Notes: generated by a model from the letters alone, not told the origin. A stretch of DNA of 64,000 nt from Streptococcus sp. S784/96/1 (GCF_902729355.1 NZ_CACVCC010000003.1:62001-126000), one strand, 5' to 3'. Positions 23,193 through 32,900 are shown, counted from the first letter of the stretch. Numbers and translations are program-made.

Positions 23193-23297
23193 CACCTCTC
23201 TTTCGGTTTCAGGAGCCACCGTCTTCACTTTTCTACGTTTATTATTATATCACAGTGTAAAAACTCTTCCTACAATTTAGTAAGAAGAGTTTTCTTT

Positions 23298-23600
23298 TTA
23301 TCTAGTTTTTCTGCGTTTGTTTGTAACACTCAACCCAAGACCAGTTTTTGTGCCAATACCACCCACTGCTTGAGCTTTATTGTACTCGATAAGATTCTTA
23401 GCAGTCACACCATTATGAGTAGTCTGAGAAGTTAAAGTAGAATAAACATCTTTATCTGTTGCCAAACCTTTAGAGTAATCTTTAATAACTTTAACAAACT
23501 CATCAGTCATATAAGGCGCATAAGGAGAACTTGTAACATAGTAGACATCCTCAGATGTTGTTTCTGTCACTTCTTTCCCCTTTTTAGCTTCATCAAGGTT
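23298..23600 (-). pseudogene. C-terminal fragment of an unknown protein
   Basis: About 100 codons, from NLDEAKKGKEVTETTSEDVY to a basic end NKRRKTR, lacking any start of its own: the frame is fused to an IS110 remnant in another frame near 23595. It reads like a real coding end (normal codon use, no stops), probably the tail of a surface or secreted protein cut by the insertion. I cannot name the parent gene. Confidence 0.45.
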
Positions 23601-23973
23601 GACCCTGTACAGCCTTAACTTCCTCAGTTTTACTGTCAAGAGCAGACTTAGCAATCCAAAAAGCATCTTTTTTATCTGTTTTTTGACCAGGGATGGCTTT
23701 CATATGTGCTGGATTCGCTAAAATAAGCTCAAAGTCTTGACAGAGCGCATGCCAAACGGGTTTCCAATAGACTCCTGTACTTTCCATGCCAACAGCTTGT
23801 CCTTGAAAAGATGTGAGAAAATCATGACATTGTTGTAAACCTTCTGTCGTTGTATCAAAGCGAGCCTCTTCACGTTTGGGACGAGTACTAGTGAGCTAGC
23901 CGTGTAAGATACAGACAGCTATCATAGCTTGGCGAATATCTATGCCTGCACAAGATGTATAGATGATATCCAT
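23596..23973 (-). pseudogene. IS110-family transposase remnant
   Basis: The frame from the ATG at 23973 (MDIIYTSCAGIDIRQAMIAV) has a TAG at codon 26, then continues in the same frame through the signature MESTGVYWKPVWHAL and NPAHMKAIPGQKTDKKDAFW. These are the N-terminal DEDD catalytic motifs of IS110 transposases (the Asp in GIDI, the Glu in ESTG, and D-x-x-D in KTDKKDA). The catalytic C-terminal half is missing; sequence after 23595 belongs to another gene. It is inactive. Confidence 0.8.
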
Positions 23974-24124
23974 AGTCGTTTCCTCCTAACTAATGATGAG
24001 GACTTGTCTCTCTAATAGTAGTCGTATTTTTATACTCATGCTTCTTAGGCGATATTTTGGGGTTCTCGTAGATAGAGTGGATTAGTTTGTCCCTCGATAG
24101 ATTTTATCATTAAGTTATCAACCA

Positions 24125-24230
24125 CAAAGCCCTCACTAAGAGTATAGCACTTAGCGAGGGCTTTGCCTATTGGTTGTCATTGTTTTGTGGGTGTGGGATC
24201 TCCACCATCGTGATGGTTTGTCCCAGACTC
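24125..24230 (-). repeat. Intergenic repeat A, copy 1 (inverted relative to 50838)
   Basis: On the minus strand it starts GAGTCTGGGACAAACC and ends in a strong hairpin (AAAGCCCTC...GAGGGCTTT). It is nearly identical to 50838-50946 on the plus strand. The hairpin may also act as a terminator. Confidence 0.8.
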
Positions 24231-24243
24231 TTTTTATTTATTT

Positions 24244-25392
24244 TTACTCATTAAACGATACGTGCACATGGTCGTAATGGTTAGCTGTGATACCACCGCG
24301 GTCAGGCATTGGGTTCCATGTATAAGCAGGTCCATAGATACTTGGCCATGGTGAATAGAATTTTTGCTCCCAAATAATGTATGAGATATTACGAGCTCCC
24401 ATCGTATCAACAGCATATTGTGCAACTTTATCACCTAGGTCAGAACCAACTGGTACCATAAAGTCAACAGCAAGCCCTTTACCGTGATCTCCTGAATCTC
24501 CTGGACGGTATAAGCTAAATGACGTAATGCCATAAAGACCTGCAACTTCTTCTTTATAAGCAGCAACATGTGGTTTCAAACCAGCATTTTCTGGTTTGGA
24601 TACGGCTGATGAAGATGGTGCTACCGCAACTGTTGTCGCTTCAGTTGTTGTTTCAACCGCTTCTGATACAACCGTGTAAACTTCTGGTGCTGGCGCTTGT
24701 GACGTTGTTGGAATTGAAGTCTCTTCTGCTGTAACAGCTTCTGTGACAGTCTCAACAACTGACGTAGCCGCAATTGTTGTCTCTTCGGTTGTTGTCTCCA
24801 CTACAGCTACTTCTGTAGTTTCTTCTACTATTGGAGTAGTCGTTTCTCCTTCTGTTTCCTCTGAAACAGGTGCTTCAGAAATGGCTTGAGTGGTTTCTTC
24901 TGGTTTAACAGTAACTTCTTCAGTAATAAACGCTTCTGTTACTTCCTCTACAACTAGAGTTGCCTCAGATGTGTTAGGTGTTACTTCTGTCTCATTAATC
25001 ACTGTCACTGGGATTTCATCAACCACTTCTGATACAGCCCCAGTAGATACTGGTGGTGTCACTTCAACGGCTGTTAATTGATTATTAGCATCATAGCTAA
25101 GTTTCAAGACAGTATCTGGGAAAATCAAATCCAAATTAGAAATCTGATTGATTTGAGCTAAGATATACATATCCACGTCCGTTGCTGCTGCAATTGTACT
25201 GAGCGTATCACCAAATTTAATTGTATAAGTTTTACTATTACTCGTTTTGGCGGCATCAGCTTGAATTTCAGCTATTGTACGCGGAGTCCAATTAAGCGAT
25301 GAGTTTTCTTGAGCACTAACTTCCATACCAGATACTACAAAAAGAGTAGCTACTGTCGTCGAAGTAACCAACGTTTTTTTAGTTAATTTCAT
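24244..25392 (-). CDS. sip: Sip-like LysM surface protein
   Basis: A secreted protein of 382 residues. A signal peptide (TLVTSTTVATLFVVSGMEVSA, cut near residue 28) is followed by one LysM domain at about residues 54-100 (TYTIKFGDTLSTIAAATDVD) for peptidoglycan binding. A long Thr/Val/Glu-rich linker follows at about 105-265. The C-terminal domain (ENAGLKPHVAAYKEEVAGLY to NHYDHVHVSFNE) matches that of S. agalactiae Sip closely, with HGKGLAVDF. The linker is shorter and more Thr-rich than in Sip. It lacks a sortase motif, so it is held by LysM. Precise function of Sip proteins is not known. Confidence 0.85.
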   Translation of the reverse strand: MKLTKKTLVTSTTVATLFVVSGMEVSAQENSSLNWTPRTIAEIQADAAKTSNSKTYTIKFGDTLSTIAAATDVDMYILAQINQISNLDLIFPDTVLKLSYDANNQLTAVEVTPPVSTGAVSEVVDEIPVTVINETEVTPNTSEATLVVEEVTEAFITEEVTVKPEETTQAISEAPVSEETEGETTTPIVEETTEVAVVETTTEETTIAATSVVETVTEAVTAEETSIPTTSQAPAPEVYTVVSEAVETTTEATTVAVAPSSSAVSKPENAGLKPHVAAYKEEVAGLYGITSFSLYRPGDSGDHGKGLAVDFMVPVGSDLGDKVAQYAVDTMGARNISYIIWEQKFYSPWPSIYGPAYTWNPMPDRGGITANHYDHVHVSFNE

Positions 25393-25580
25393 GTGAATAT
25401 TTCCTTTTTCAATTAATAACTACACCCATCATATCATAAAAGGAGCATGAAAAGTTCAAAATAGTCTCCTATTTTTGACATTTAATCTTGCTGTCTCTAA
25501 ATTGTAACAGTCTGACTTTTTTTGTAAAAATCAGCGCAATCATTCCAACCTACCTACCATAGCATAACCACCCCTAACGA

Positions 25581-26186
25581 TTACTTACCTTGTAAAATTT
25601 CAACAAAGCGATTGGTAAACTGTGCTGTCATTCCCCAAAGGTTTTCTCCCACGTGTTCATAAAAGGGAATCTTTCGATTTTGATGACCAAAACGATAATT
25701 TTCCCCCTGATTGATTCGCTCAAAAGGAAAATCAGAATCCTTACGAAAATCTGCTTTCAATTTGTAATAAGTAGGGGCTGTTTCCAAAAGCTGGCGCAAA
25801 GGAATGGTAAACAGCCTTTCCACTTCATTATTAGGCGTAATAGCACGCCAATTTTCAATCATTAGATGTCCTATAAAACAATGAATCTCCCTGTCTTGAT
25901 AAACAAAATAATCAATTTCTCCAACAAGCTCAATGACATCAGCAGACAAATTAAGTTCTTCAATCGTTTCACGAACCGCAGCTTGAGAAAAGGCTTCACC
26001 AGCCTCCACGCGCCCACCTGGAAAAGCTACCTCACCCGGCTGAGAAATAGTGTAACTCCTAATTTGGTACAATACCTGCCACTCGTCATTTTCCCAAATC
26101 AAAGGAAGTAGCACTGCATAGTGTTTAGTCACACCAAGAGGCTTTGCCGTATAGCCTTCTAACTTTTCTTTTATCTTATCCATCAT
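25581..26186 (-). CDS. NUDIX hydrolase, CoA pyrophosphatase-like
   Basis: A 201-residue enzyme. The Nudix box GGRVEAGEAFSQAAVRETIEEL (residues about 57-78) fits G-x5-E-x7-R-E-x2-E-E-x-x. The preceding SQPGEVAFPGGR and the length match the NudL/CoA pyrophosphatase group, which cleaves coenzyme A to phosphopantetheine and 3',5'-ADP. It is monocistronic, with a gene-poor spacer on each side. Substrate is inferred from the subfamily look. Confidence 0.8.
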   Translation of the reverse strand: MMDKIKEKLEGYTAKPLGVTKHYAVLLPLIWENDEWQVLYQIRSYTISQPGEVAFPGGRVEAGEAFSQAAVRETIEELNLSADVIELVGEIDYFVYQDREIHCFIGHLMIENWRAITPNNEVERLFTIPLRQLLETAPTYYKLKADFRKDSDFPFERINQGENYRFGHQNRKIPFYEHVGENLWGMTAQFTNRFVEILQGK

Positions 26187-26268
26187 GTCTTTTATTATAA
26201 AAGTTTTAGTCGCAAATGTCAGAAAAATAACTTGTTCAAAATTATATAAAATTTTTACACATAAATCA

Positions 26269-26297
26269 TTGACTTTTTTTCTTTATAGGTATATATT
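26269..26297 (+). promoter_or_regulatory. Promoter of the PadR operon
   Basis: TTGACT (26269-26274) and TATATT (26292-26297) with 17-bp spacing. The AT-rich palindromic stretch just after (TATATTTTATATATA) may be the PadR operator, giving autoregulation. Confidence 0.55.
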
Positions 26298-26336
26298 TTA
26301 TATATAAAGAAATCACATATCAGAAGGAGGGGCCTT

Positions 26337-26663
26337 ATGTATTTTCCAACTTCAGCTATTCTGATTGAGTTTCTCATTTTGGCCATCGTCGAAAAGGAAG
26401 ATTCCTATGGATACGAGATTAGCCAAACCGTCAAACTCATCGCAAACATAAAAGAGTCCACGCTCTATCCTATCCTCAAAAAACTAGAAAGTGCACACTT
26501 TGTCACGACCTATACCCAGGAGCACCAAGGACGTAAACGCAAATACTATGCCATTACAGATTTAGGGCGAGCTCAAGTGTCTTTTCTAAAAGGAGAATGG
26601 CTGAGCTACACCACAGCAGTCAATGATATTATCGAAGGGAGATTAAGACATGACAAGGACTGA
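26337..26663 (+). CDS. PadR-family transcriptional regulator
   Basis: A 108-residue winged-helix protein. The N-terminus (ILIEFLILAIVEKEDSYGYE) and the recognition segment ESTLYPILKKLESAHFVTTY are classic PadR. The short C-terminal helix makes it a PadR-s2 type dimer. It begins the three-gene operon with a DUF1700 membrane protein and a DUF4097 protein; this trio occurs widely in Firmicutes, and similar regulators respond to envelope stress or antibiotics. GAAGGAGG precedes the ATG. It overlaps the next gene by 14 bases. Confidence 0.9.
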   Translation: MYFPTSAILIEFLILAIVEKEDSYGYEISQTVKLIANIKESTLYPILKKLESAHFVTTYTQEHQGRKRKYYAITDLGRAQVSFLKGEWLSYTTAVNDIIEGRLRHDKD

Positions 26664-27321
26664 GTACCTAGCGGAGCTAGAAAAAGAATTACGGCAGCTC
26701 CCCAAAAAAGATTTTCAAGAAGCCATGGATTACTTCACCGAATACTTTGACGAAGCTGGTCCAGAAAACGAAGCCGACCTTATGGCTGAATTAGGCACAC
26801 CACAAGAAGCAGCCAGTGATATCCTAGTAAATGTTATCGGCAAAGAAGACTTCCAATCCAATAAATTCTTCAAACGCCCACGTAGTGGTAAAGAAATTGC
26901 TCTTTTGGTTGGTCTAATCCTGATGGCATCACCTGTATTATTTCTTGTAGCTGGTGTTCTTCTAGGTCTTCTCTTAGCAGCTATAGCCTTACTCATTGGA
27001 CTAGCTGGATTTGTGATTGCCATGATTATCTTGATCGCCTGCCTCTTACTAACAGGTTTCCTTCTCTCTGTAGCAGCCATTATCATCGCCTTTGTGACAC
27101 TCGGAGAAAGCCTAACTATCTTTAATAGTTCTTGGCCAGCCATGACCATGGGCTTCGGTGGATTCTTTGCAGCAATCGGTGGCGGCGTCCTCATTTTCCT
27201 ACTCAGCCTCTATTTAACAAAACTCTACGGCAGAGGTCTTATGGCTTTTGGAAAATGGCTGAGCAACTCACTTAAAAACCTCTGGAACAAGCGCAAATGG
27301 AGGAAATCTCATGAATACTAA
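26650..27321 (+). CDS. DUF1700 membrane protein
   Basis: A 223-residue protein. The cytoplasmic N-terminal part (EYLAELEKELRQLPKKDFQE, then YFTEYFDEAGPENE) is the DUF1700/HAAS domain, usually found next to PadR regulators. Four hydrophobic helices follow between about residues 78 and 195, rich in Gly, Ala, Leu. By family, it probably binds PadR or senses membrane state. It overlaps the PadR and DUF4097 genes, so stoichiometric expression is likely. Confidence 0.82.
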   Translation: MTRTEYLAELEKELRQLPKKDFQEAMDYFTEYFDEAGPENEADLMAELGTPQEAASDILVNVIGKEDFQSNKFFKRPRSGKEIALLVGLILMASPVLFLVAGVLLGLLLAAIALLIGLAGFVIAMIILIACLLLTGFLLSVAAIIIAFVTLGESLTIFNSSWPAMTMGFGGFFAAIGGGVLIFLLSLYLTKLYGRGLMAFGKWLSNSLKNLWNKRKWRKSHEY

Positions 27322-28441
27322 ATCAAATACCAAATGGAAATATTTACTCTTCTTTGGCCTAGGAAGTGTCGTTGTCGGACTTTCCCTCCTAGCCTTCGGA
27401 GCAGCTACAGGCGGTATCGAAGGCATCAAAGATAATACCAAGGCAATCAAAGAAGTCAAAACGTTTGATAAGGTGAAAACTTTAGACATCAATAGTTTTT
27501 ACAATCTGACGATTAAAGCAGGTGATGTTGATAACGTAACAGTGACCTACTATACACATAAGAAATTTAGACCTAGACCTCTACTAAGTCAATCTGGAGA
27601 CACCCTTTCTCTAAGCCAAGAGGTACCTAATACATTTGTAACAGGTTTTATGGAAACTGGTGGTTACCTTCTCAATGAACGTACTGGAAATCAAGATTAT
27701 ACTGAAACAATTATCACCGTCCCAAAAAATTTAGTCATTGAAAACTTAAACGGTCAATTCAATTTTCATCATTCACAGTTAATCGATTTAAAAATTAAGA
27801 ATATCAATGCACGTGGCATAAGCTATCTTGACAATGTGACAATTAACAATGGGACAATAAGTACTTACAGTTCTCAAATTGATAACAGTCATCTCAGCAA
27901 TGTCACTTTTGATACTGATATTAATCATTTATCCTTTCATAACAGCACCGTTGAAAATAGTACATTTGACAACTTTCACGCCAGTCTATCTTTGGAAAAC
28001 TCTCACTTCAAAAATGTTACCTTCAAGGCAACACAGATTGATGATTCAGAAATAGAAGATCAAGACGAAATTGAAACTGACTATTGGTATGATCAATACG
28101 ATAATCCTCTCTATGGACATCTTAGTATCAATAGTGGAACGCTAGAAAATGTTACTTATACAGGGGCAGGTGAGTTAATAGGCCGCAATGTCAACTTAAT
28201 TGGTAAAATCAATCTTTCTGGCACTTTTCTATCAACCGATTTCAAATTAACCTCAGAAATCCTAAAATCAACATCTTTGGAACTCTTTGCAAGCAATGGT
28301 ACGATTAGTATTGACAATGAAATATCAAAAAATGCTAATGCCGTTACTAATACTACTGACAGTAGCTATCAGAAAAAAATAGACAAAGCTAAAGCAGACT
28401 TGATTATTAAGAGTAAAGGTGGCTATATTTCCATTCGATAA
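27311..28441 (+). CDS. DUF4097-like membrane-anchored beta-helix protein
   Basis: A 376-residue protein with one N-terminal membrane helix (YLLFFGLGSVVVGLSLLAFG). The exported part has repeated short beta strands (LKIKNINARGISYLDNVTI, HLSFHNSTVENSTFDNF) typical of the DUF4097 (LiaG-like) right-handed beta-helix. It is the last gene of the PadR operon. LiaG-like proteins belong to envelope-stress modules, so an envelope role is likely; the ligand is not known. It ends with KGGYISIR. Confidence 0.75.
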   Translation: MNTKSNTKWKYLLFFGLGSVVVGLSLLAFGAATGGIEGIKDNTKAIKEVKTFDKVKTLDINSFYNLTIKAGDVDNVTVTYYTHKKFRPRPLLSQSGDTLSLSQEVPNTFVTGFMETGGYLLNERTGNQDYTETIITVPKNLVIENLNGQFNFHHSQLIDLKIKNINARGISYLDNVTINNGTISTYSSQIDNSHLSNVTFDTDINHLSFHNSTVENSTFDNFHASLSLENSHFKNVTFKATQIDDSEIEDQDEIETDYWYDQYDNPLYGHLSINSGTLENVTYTGAGELIGRNVNLIGKINLSGTFLSTDFKLTSEILKSTSLELFASNGTISIDNEISKNANAVTNTTDSSYQKKIDKAKADLIIKSKGGYISIR

Positions 28442-29321
28442 CAAACAAAAATAGGGACTAAGCAAAAAGTCTTAAAAACAGAAAATAGCTTAGAATGATG
28501 TTGTTAAGAAGCGTCACTCTAAGCTGTTTTATATTATTTTAGTTTTTAAATATAGTTATTTGAATTAATAATAGGACATAGATGAATCATTTTGATAGGA
28601 GTTAATACTATTAGTTATTCCACGCTTTGTCCTAATCTATTTTCAATTTACTATAGTAGTCTTTTTTAGATAAATTGTCGCAGAGTTACAATTCACTTCC
28701 CTTCAATAAATGGTTGTTTCCTAACGCCCTATTACTGGTATTTTCTGCAATCATTACAGGCGGTGAAACCGTCACAACTAGCACTTTCTGAAGTGGTGAA
28801 AGAGCAGAAATTTTTAGCTGAGAAAAAGACTACTAGGGACGAGCTAGTAGCCTAAATACAAAAATTCTTTCGCTTTGATTATATCATAGGAAGGTAATTT
28901 TTGCACTCTTTTTAATTTTCGTATAAAACTCGATTTTTAACCTTTCCCATAAAAATTGAATAGTATAAAATAGCTTAGAATAGACGTTTCTTAATGATTT
29001 TATCTAGGCCATTTATTTTTTAAGACTTTTTGTCCAGCCTCAAGAGAGGTGAAATTGTCCAGTGGACAGTTTCAGACTGAGCTTATAAAATGGAACTCCA
29101 CAGGAGGTCGCTTCCGCCCCACACTACATTAGGACAAGTGCTAATAAAAAATACTAAATACATATTGTTTAATTTTTAACAAGCATATTAGAAATTAAGC
29201 TGTGTCCAACCTCTTAAATTTTACAATAAAAACAATTTAATCTAGCCTAAGCTTAACATTTGAATAGCCAAGGGAAGTCAAGATTTCAAAATGGCGACTG
29301 CTTACCATTTCTTTTTATGTA
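28442..29321. repeat. 880-bp repeat-rich spacer
   Basis: No gene is supported. GCAAAAAGTCTTAAAAA near 28463 and TTTTTTAAGACTTTTTGTCC near 29018 form outer inverted repeats. AAATAGCTTAGAAT occurs twice (near 28483 and 28968). The unit GTCCAGTGGACAGTTTCAG at about 29057 recurs near 60549. The interior holds a small-RNA-like unit at 28822-28906. It looks like a mosaic of miniature elements. Confidence 0.55.
28822..28906 (-). ncRNA. Possible small RNA (promoter plus terminator unit)
   Basis: On the minus strand GTGCAA (28906-28901) and TATAAT (28883-28878, with TG at the extended -10) are 17 bp apart. A transcript from about 28871 would end after the hairpin CTACTAG / CTAGTAG and a CTTTTT run at about 28822, giving about 50 nt. 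No ORF fits within. Confidence 0.35.
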
Positions 29322-30335
29322 TCAATTGAAACCATAGATACGTCTGACAACACGGTAAACCCCATTAGCCACCTTACGACTTGGAAATACAGACGGTTTT
29401 ACTAACTGTCCAAGAAGGCCATTACGGATTTCACGATAGAGTTTTGGATTCGTTTCTTTGATGTAATCCCAAAGTTCTTGCTTTTTAGCCAAATGTTGAG
29501 GTTTGCCTGCTCGATTAAGAAGAGCCGATGAAATCACCGTCGTAATTTCTAAATGATTGAGCAAATAAGTTCTTAGCTTTGGATGATCAAGCGTCTCCTC
29601 ATCAAACTGATCAACCAACAGCTTGTTAACCTTCAGTTGTTGATCAATCCGTTTAATCATGACTTTCTCATTAACCGACTGATCTTCACGACCAATAAAG
29701 TAACGATAAAAATCTACAGGTAGATAATACATATTCTGAACAGCCTGTAAGGGTGTAAAGACAAACAGATTATCAACATAAAATGTGTGTTCTGGTAATT
29801 CAAAATGTACTTCACGCAAGAGCTCTGTTCGATAAATGAGAGAATGCATCATCATGTATTGACCTTTTGAAAAATCACCAACCTCATCCCATCCAAAAAC
29901 ACGCCCTTCTGGTAAGATACCATCATAGCGCATGCTTTTTTTACGAGAAAGGCCCTCTTTTTCATAAACAAAATTAGAAATAAAAGCGTCTACAGGTGCC
30001 TGTTCTTCATTCAAACGATTAAGGGTCTCTAAAATCTTGAGATAGGCCCTGCTATCAACCCAGTCGTCACTGTCAACAACTTTAAAATATTGACCTTTGG
30101 CCTCATGAATCCCTGTATTAACAGCACCACCGTGTCCTTTATTCTCTTGATTAACCAAACGAACATTCGTAAATTGTGCCTCAAGCTGAGCTCCAACTAA
30201 CGCTGTCTCATCACTCGAACCATCGTTAATAATCAAAATTTCAACCTGATTGCCACCAATAACTAAGGAATTCACACAATAGTGTAAGTATTCACTCGCA
30301 TTATAAGATGGAATAGCAATAGTTAACAACGTCAT
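29322..30335 (-). CDS. Family 2 glycosyltransferase
   Basis: A 337-residue GT-A fold enzyme that transfers a sugar from a nucleotide donor. It begins TLLTIAIPSYNASEYLHYCV; the nucleotide-binding IINDGSSDETA and metal-binding VDSDDWVDSRAY motifs are present. The start at 30335 is chosen for the AAAGGAG ahead of it, not the longer frame. There is no membrane helix, so it is cytoplasmic or peripheral, as in EpsJ/CpsI-like wall-polysaccharide enzymes. It follows the GH3 genes with a 156-bp gap and reads the same way. Confidence 0.85.
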   Translation of the reverse strand: MTLLTIAIPSYNASEYLHYCVNSLVIGGNQVEILIINDGSSDETALVGAQLEAQFTNVRLVNQENKGHGGAVNTGIHEAKGQYFKVVDSDDWVDSRAYLKILETLNRLNEEQAPVDAFISNFVYEKEGLSRKKSMRYDGILPEGRVFGWDEVGDFSKGQYMMMHSLIYRTELLREVHFELPEHTFYVDNLFVFTPLQAVQNMYYLPVDFYRYFIGREDQSVNEKVMIKRIDQQLKVNKLLVDQFDEETLDHPKLRTYLLNHLEITTVISSALLNRAGKPQHLAKKQELWDYIKETNPKLYREIRNGLLGQLVKPSVFPSRKVANGVYRVVRRIYGFN

Positions 30336-30491
30336 ACGATACTCCTTTGTAACCCTTATCATACTCAATGAACATCAAGAGATACCTAGCAAGCCCAAAA
30401 ACACACTTTCACAAAAGAGGCCCACTAGCATATCATTCTAATTTTCAAAAAGCCTTAAAAGGTTAAACATACGCCTTTTATAGTACCATAA

Positions 30492-32900
30492 TTACACTTT
30501 TTTTGCTACTAGGCTCTTGTCCGTTTGACGTTTTTGTCGAAATGCTTTAACCGTTTGACCAAGACCTCGGAAAAAGTGGCCATTAACAATCGTTAAAATT
30601 CCTTCAACCATAGCCATATTAATGGTGCCACCAGTCATTTTTGCAAGTGCTCGGAAAGGCATATTGTAAAGAAAAAGGAGATTAAGATCAGGTTTACCTT
30701 TCTTTTCAGCTCTATTAAGAAGAATGCGTAAAATACTTGCTACAGCTCGTGCCAACCAACTCTTAGCATAAGCCATTTGAGATAGGGCATCATTAAGACG
30801 AAGTTCTTGTCCTTTCTGCCAATTTTCCTTTGGCACAGGACGTCCCAATAGACGAGCAAATTCGGCATCAGAAACGGTTAAAATATCCACTTCAGCATAG
30901 CTTGGTAAGTCAAGCTCAGGAAGATTAGCCGTTGTACCTTCTTTATAGAGTTGCCCTTGTAAAGTGATCTTAGAAACATTTGTACCAATCATAATACGAT
31001 AAGTCCCTGCTTCCACTTCAAAACTACTAGTCAAGGTATTATAATAACGGAAAGTTTTATCATCAAAAGCAATGAAGACTTCTTTGCTCTCACCTGGTTC
31101 TAGATAAACTTTAGCAAATCCTTTAAGTTCTTTGCTCGCGCGGTAGAGTTTACTTGTATCAATACCTACATAAAGCTGAGCAACCTCACTTCCTGCAACA
31201 CTTCCAGTATTTGTTAGAGTAAAACGGACGCCATTTTCCTCAACAATCAAATCATTGTAAGAAAAATCTGTATAGCTTAGACCAAAACCATAAGGGTACT
31301 TAACAAGGGATTTCGCTGTTTCAAAATATCGGTAACCAACATAAAGCCCTTCACGATAGATCGAGTAGTCACCTTCAGCAGGATAATCTGCTGATGAAGG
31401 AACATCAATAATGGCTAGAGGATAAGTCTCACTGAGTTTACCACTTGGATTATACTTACCTGTCAGCACATCTAGCATGGCACGCGCCCCCGCCTGTCCT
31501 GATAGATAGCCATGTACTAAACCTTTTACCCTGTCATCCCAATTCAAATCAATAACTGAGCCCGCAGATAATACTGCAATAACCTTATTTGTAACTTTAG
31601 AAATCTCATCAAGCAACCGTAATTGATTTTTAGGAAGAGAAATATGACGGCGATCAAGTCCTTCACTCTCACTGATTTCGTCAAGCCCTAAATAAAGGAG
31701 AACAACATCTGCTGTCTTAGCCACATCAATGGCCTCTGTTAAAAGAGCCTGATTATCCACATCCGTACGCTCATAACCTTTAGCAGTTCCTACTACGTCA
31801 AGATCATAGTCTTTGATAACATCAACAGTTTTATCAAGTTGTGTGGGATTGATAAAAGAAGACCCGGCTCCTTGATAGCGAGGTTCAAACGCAAATTCAC
31901 CAATGAGAGCCACTTTTGTTTTAGAAGCCAAAGGTAAAATCCTATCCTCATTTTTCAATAGAACAATACTATTACGTGCTGCTTTTTGGGACAATTGATG
32001 TTGTCTCTCTGTATTAACGGACTTCTTGCTAGTTTTAGAAAGTTCTAAGACAACTGTTAGTAACTCATCCACGCGCTCATCTAAAATAACCTCATCAAGT
32101 TGACCAAAATTCACAGCATTAATAATTTCTTTTTGACCAACAGTGCCAGTACTAGGCATCTCTAAGTGACTACCATTTTGGACACCCAGAACGTGGTCAT
32201 TTGATCCTCCCCAGTCTGAAACAACAAATCCATCAAAGCCCCACTCTTCACGAAGAATATCACGTAAGAGGTGACCGTCTTCATTAGCATAGGAGCCATT
32301 GATTTTATTGTAGGCCGTCATGATGGATTTTGCTTTTCCTTCTTTAACCGCAATTTCAAAACCAGTTGTGTAGATTTCACGGAAGGTTCTTTCATCAACG
32401 ATTGAATCTGATGACATGCGTTTCCATTCTTGACTGTTAGCAGCAAAGTGTTTTGGACAGGCCGCCACGCCATTTGATTGGATACCTCGAATCATAGCAG
32501 CTGCCATTTTTCCTGCTTGATAAGGATCTTCACTATAATATTCAAAGTTTCGTCCACACATTGGGTTGCGTTTGATATTAAGTCCTGGACCAAGAACGAC
32601 ATGTACCCCTAATTGACTAGCTTCTGCTCCTAAAGCAGTACCAACTTCTTCTAATAATGCTTCATCCCAGCTATTGGCTAAAGTTGCAGCTGTTGGAAAA
32701 CAAGTGGCAGGAACTGAGGCATTTAGTCCCAGATGGTCACCTGCTCCTTCTTGCTTACGGATACCATGAGGTCCGTCGGATAAAAAGATTGATGGAATTC
32801 CTTTCTCTGGATAATCCTTCGTTTCCCAAACTGATTTTCCAGACATCAAAGAAGCCTTTTCTTCTAAAGTCAATTGTGAAATAATTGTTTGATGTTTCAT
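30492..32900 (-). CDS. Family 3 glycoside hydrolase (beta-glucosidase-like)
   Basis: An 802-residue enzyme without signal peptide, so cytoplasmic. The N-terminal (alpha/beta)8 domain has SDGPHGIRKQEG, GRNFEYYSEDPYQAG, KHFAANSQEW and the nucleophile motif GFVVSDWGGSND. The second domain (LLKNEDRILPL onward) and a fibronectin-III-like domain (SEVAQLYVGID) follow. The C-terminal about 110 residues are an unusual basic tail. GH3 enzymes remove terminal beta-linked glucose, xylose or N-acetylglucosamine; this motif set favours glucosidase. It is downstream of a broken, membrane-anchored paralogue. Confidence 0.88.
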   Translation of the reverse strand: MKHQTIISQLTLEEKASLMSGKSVWETKDYPEKGIPSIFLSDGPHGIRKQEGAGDHLGLNASVPATCFPTAATLANSWDEALLEEVGTALGAEASQLGVHVVLGPGLNIKRNPMCGRNFEYYSEDPYQAGKMAAAMIRGIQSNGVAACPKHFAANSQEWKRMSSDSIVDERTFREIYTTGFEIAVKEGKAKSIMTAYNKINGSYANEDGHLLRDILREEWGFDGFVVSDWGGSNDHVLGVQNGSHLEMPSTGTVGQKEIINAVNFGQLDEVILDERVDELLTVVLELSKTSKKSVNTERQHQLSQKAARNSIVLLKNEDRILPLASKTKVALIGEFAFEPRYQGAGSSFINPTQLDKTVDVIKDYDLDVVGTAKGYERTDVDNQALLTEAIDVAKTADVVLLYLGLDEISESEGLDRRHISLPKNQLRLLDEISKVTNKVIAVLSAGSVIDLNWDDRVKGLVHGYLSGQAGARAMLDVLTGKYNPSGKLSETYPLAIIDVPSSADYPAEGDYSIYREGLYVGYRYFETAKSLVKYPYGFGLSYTDFSYNDLIVEENGVRFTLTNTGSVAGSEVAQLYVGIDTSKLYRASKELKGFAKVYLEPGESKEVFIAFDDKTFRYYNTLTSSFEVEAGTYRIMIGTNVSKITLQGQLYKEGTTANLPELDLPSYAEVDILTVSDAEFARLLGRPVPKENWQKGQELRLNDALSQMAYAKSWLARAVASILRILLNRAEKKGKPDLNLLFLYNMPFRALAKMTGGTINMAMVEGILTIVNGHFFRGLGQTVKAFRQKRQTDKSLVAKKV

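Noticed and set aside
24890..25081. Plus-strand Ser/Thr/Val-rich ORF within sip
   Set aside because: It is the complement of the low-complexity Thr/Glu linker of Sip and has no start signal.
28630..28830. Minus-strand peptide ending NRALGNNHLLKGSEL
   Set aside because: The frame is open for about 45 codons but has no start codon with a ribosome site; probably spurious or decayed.
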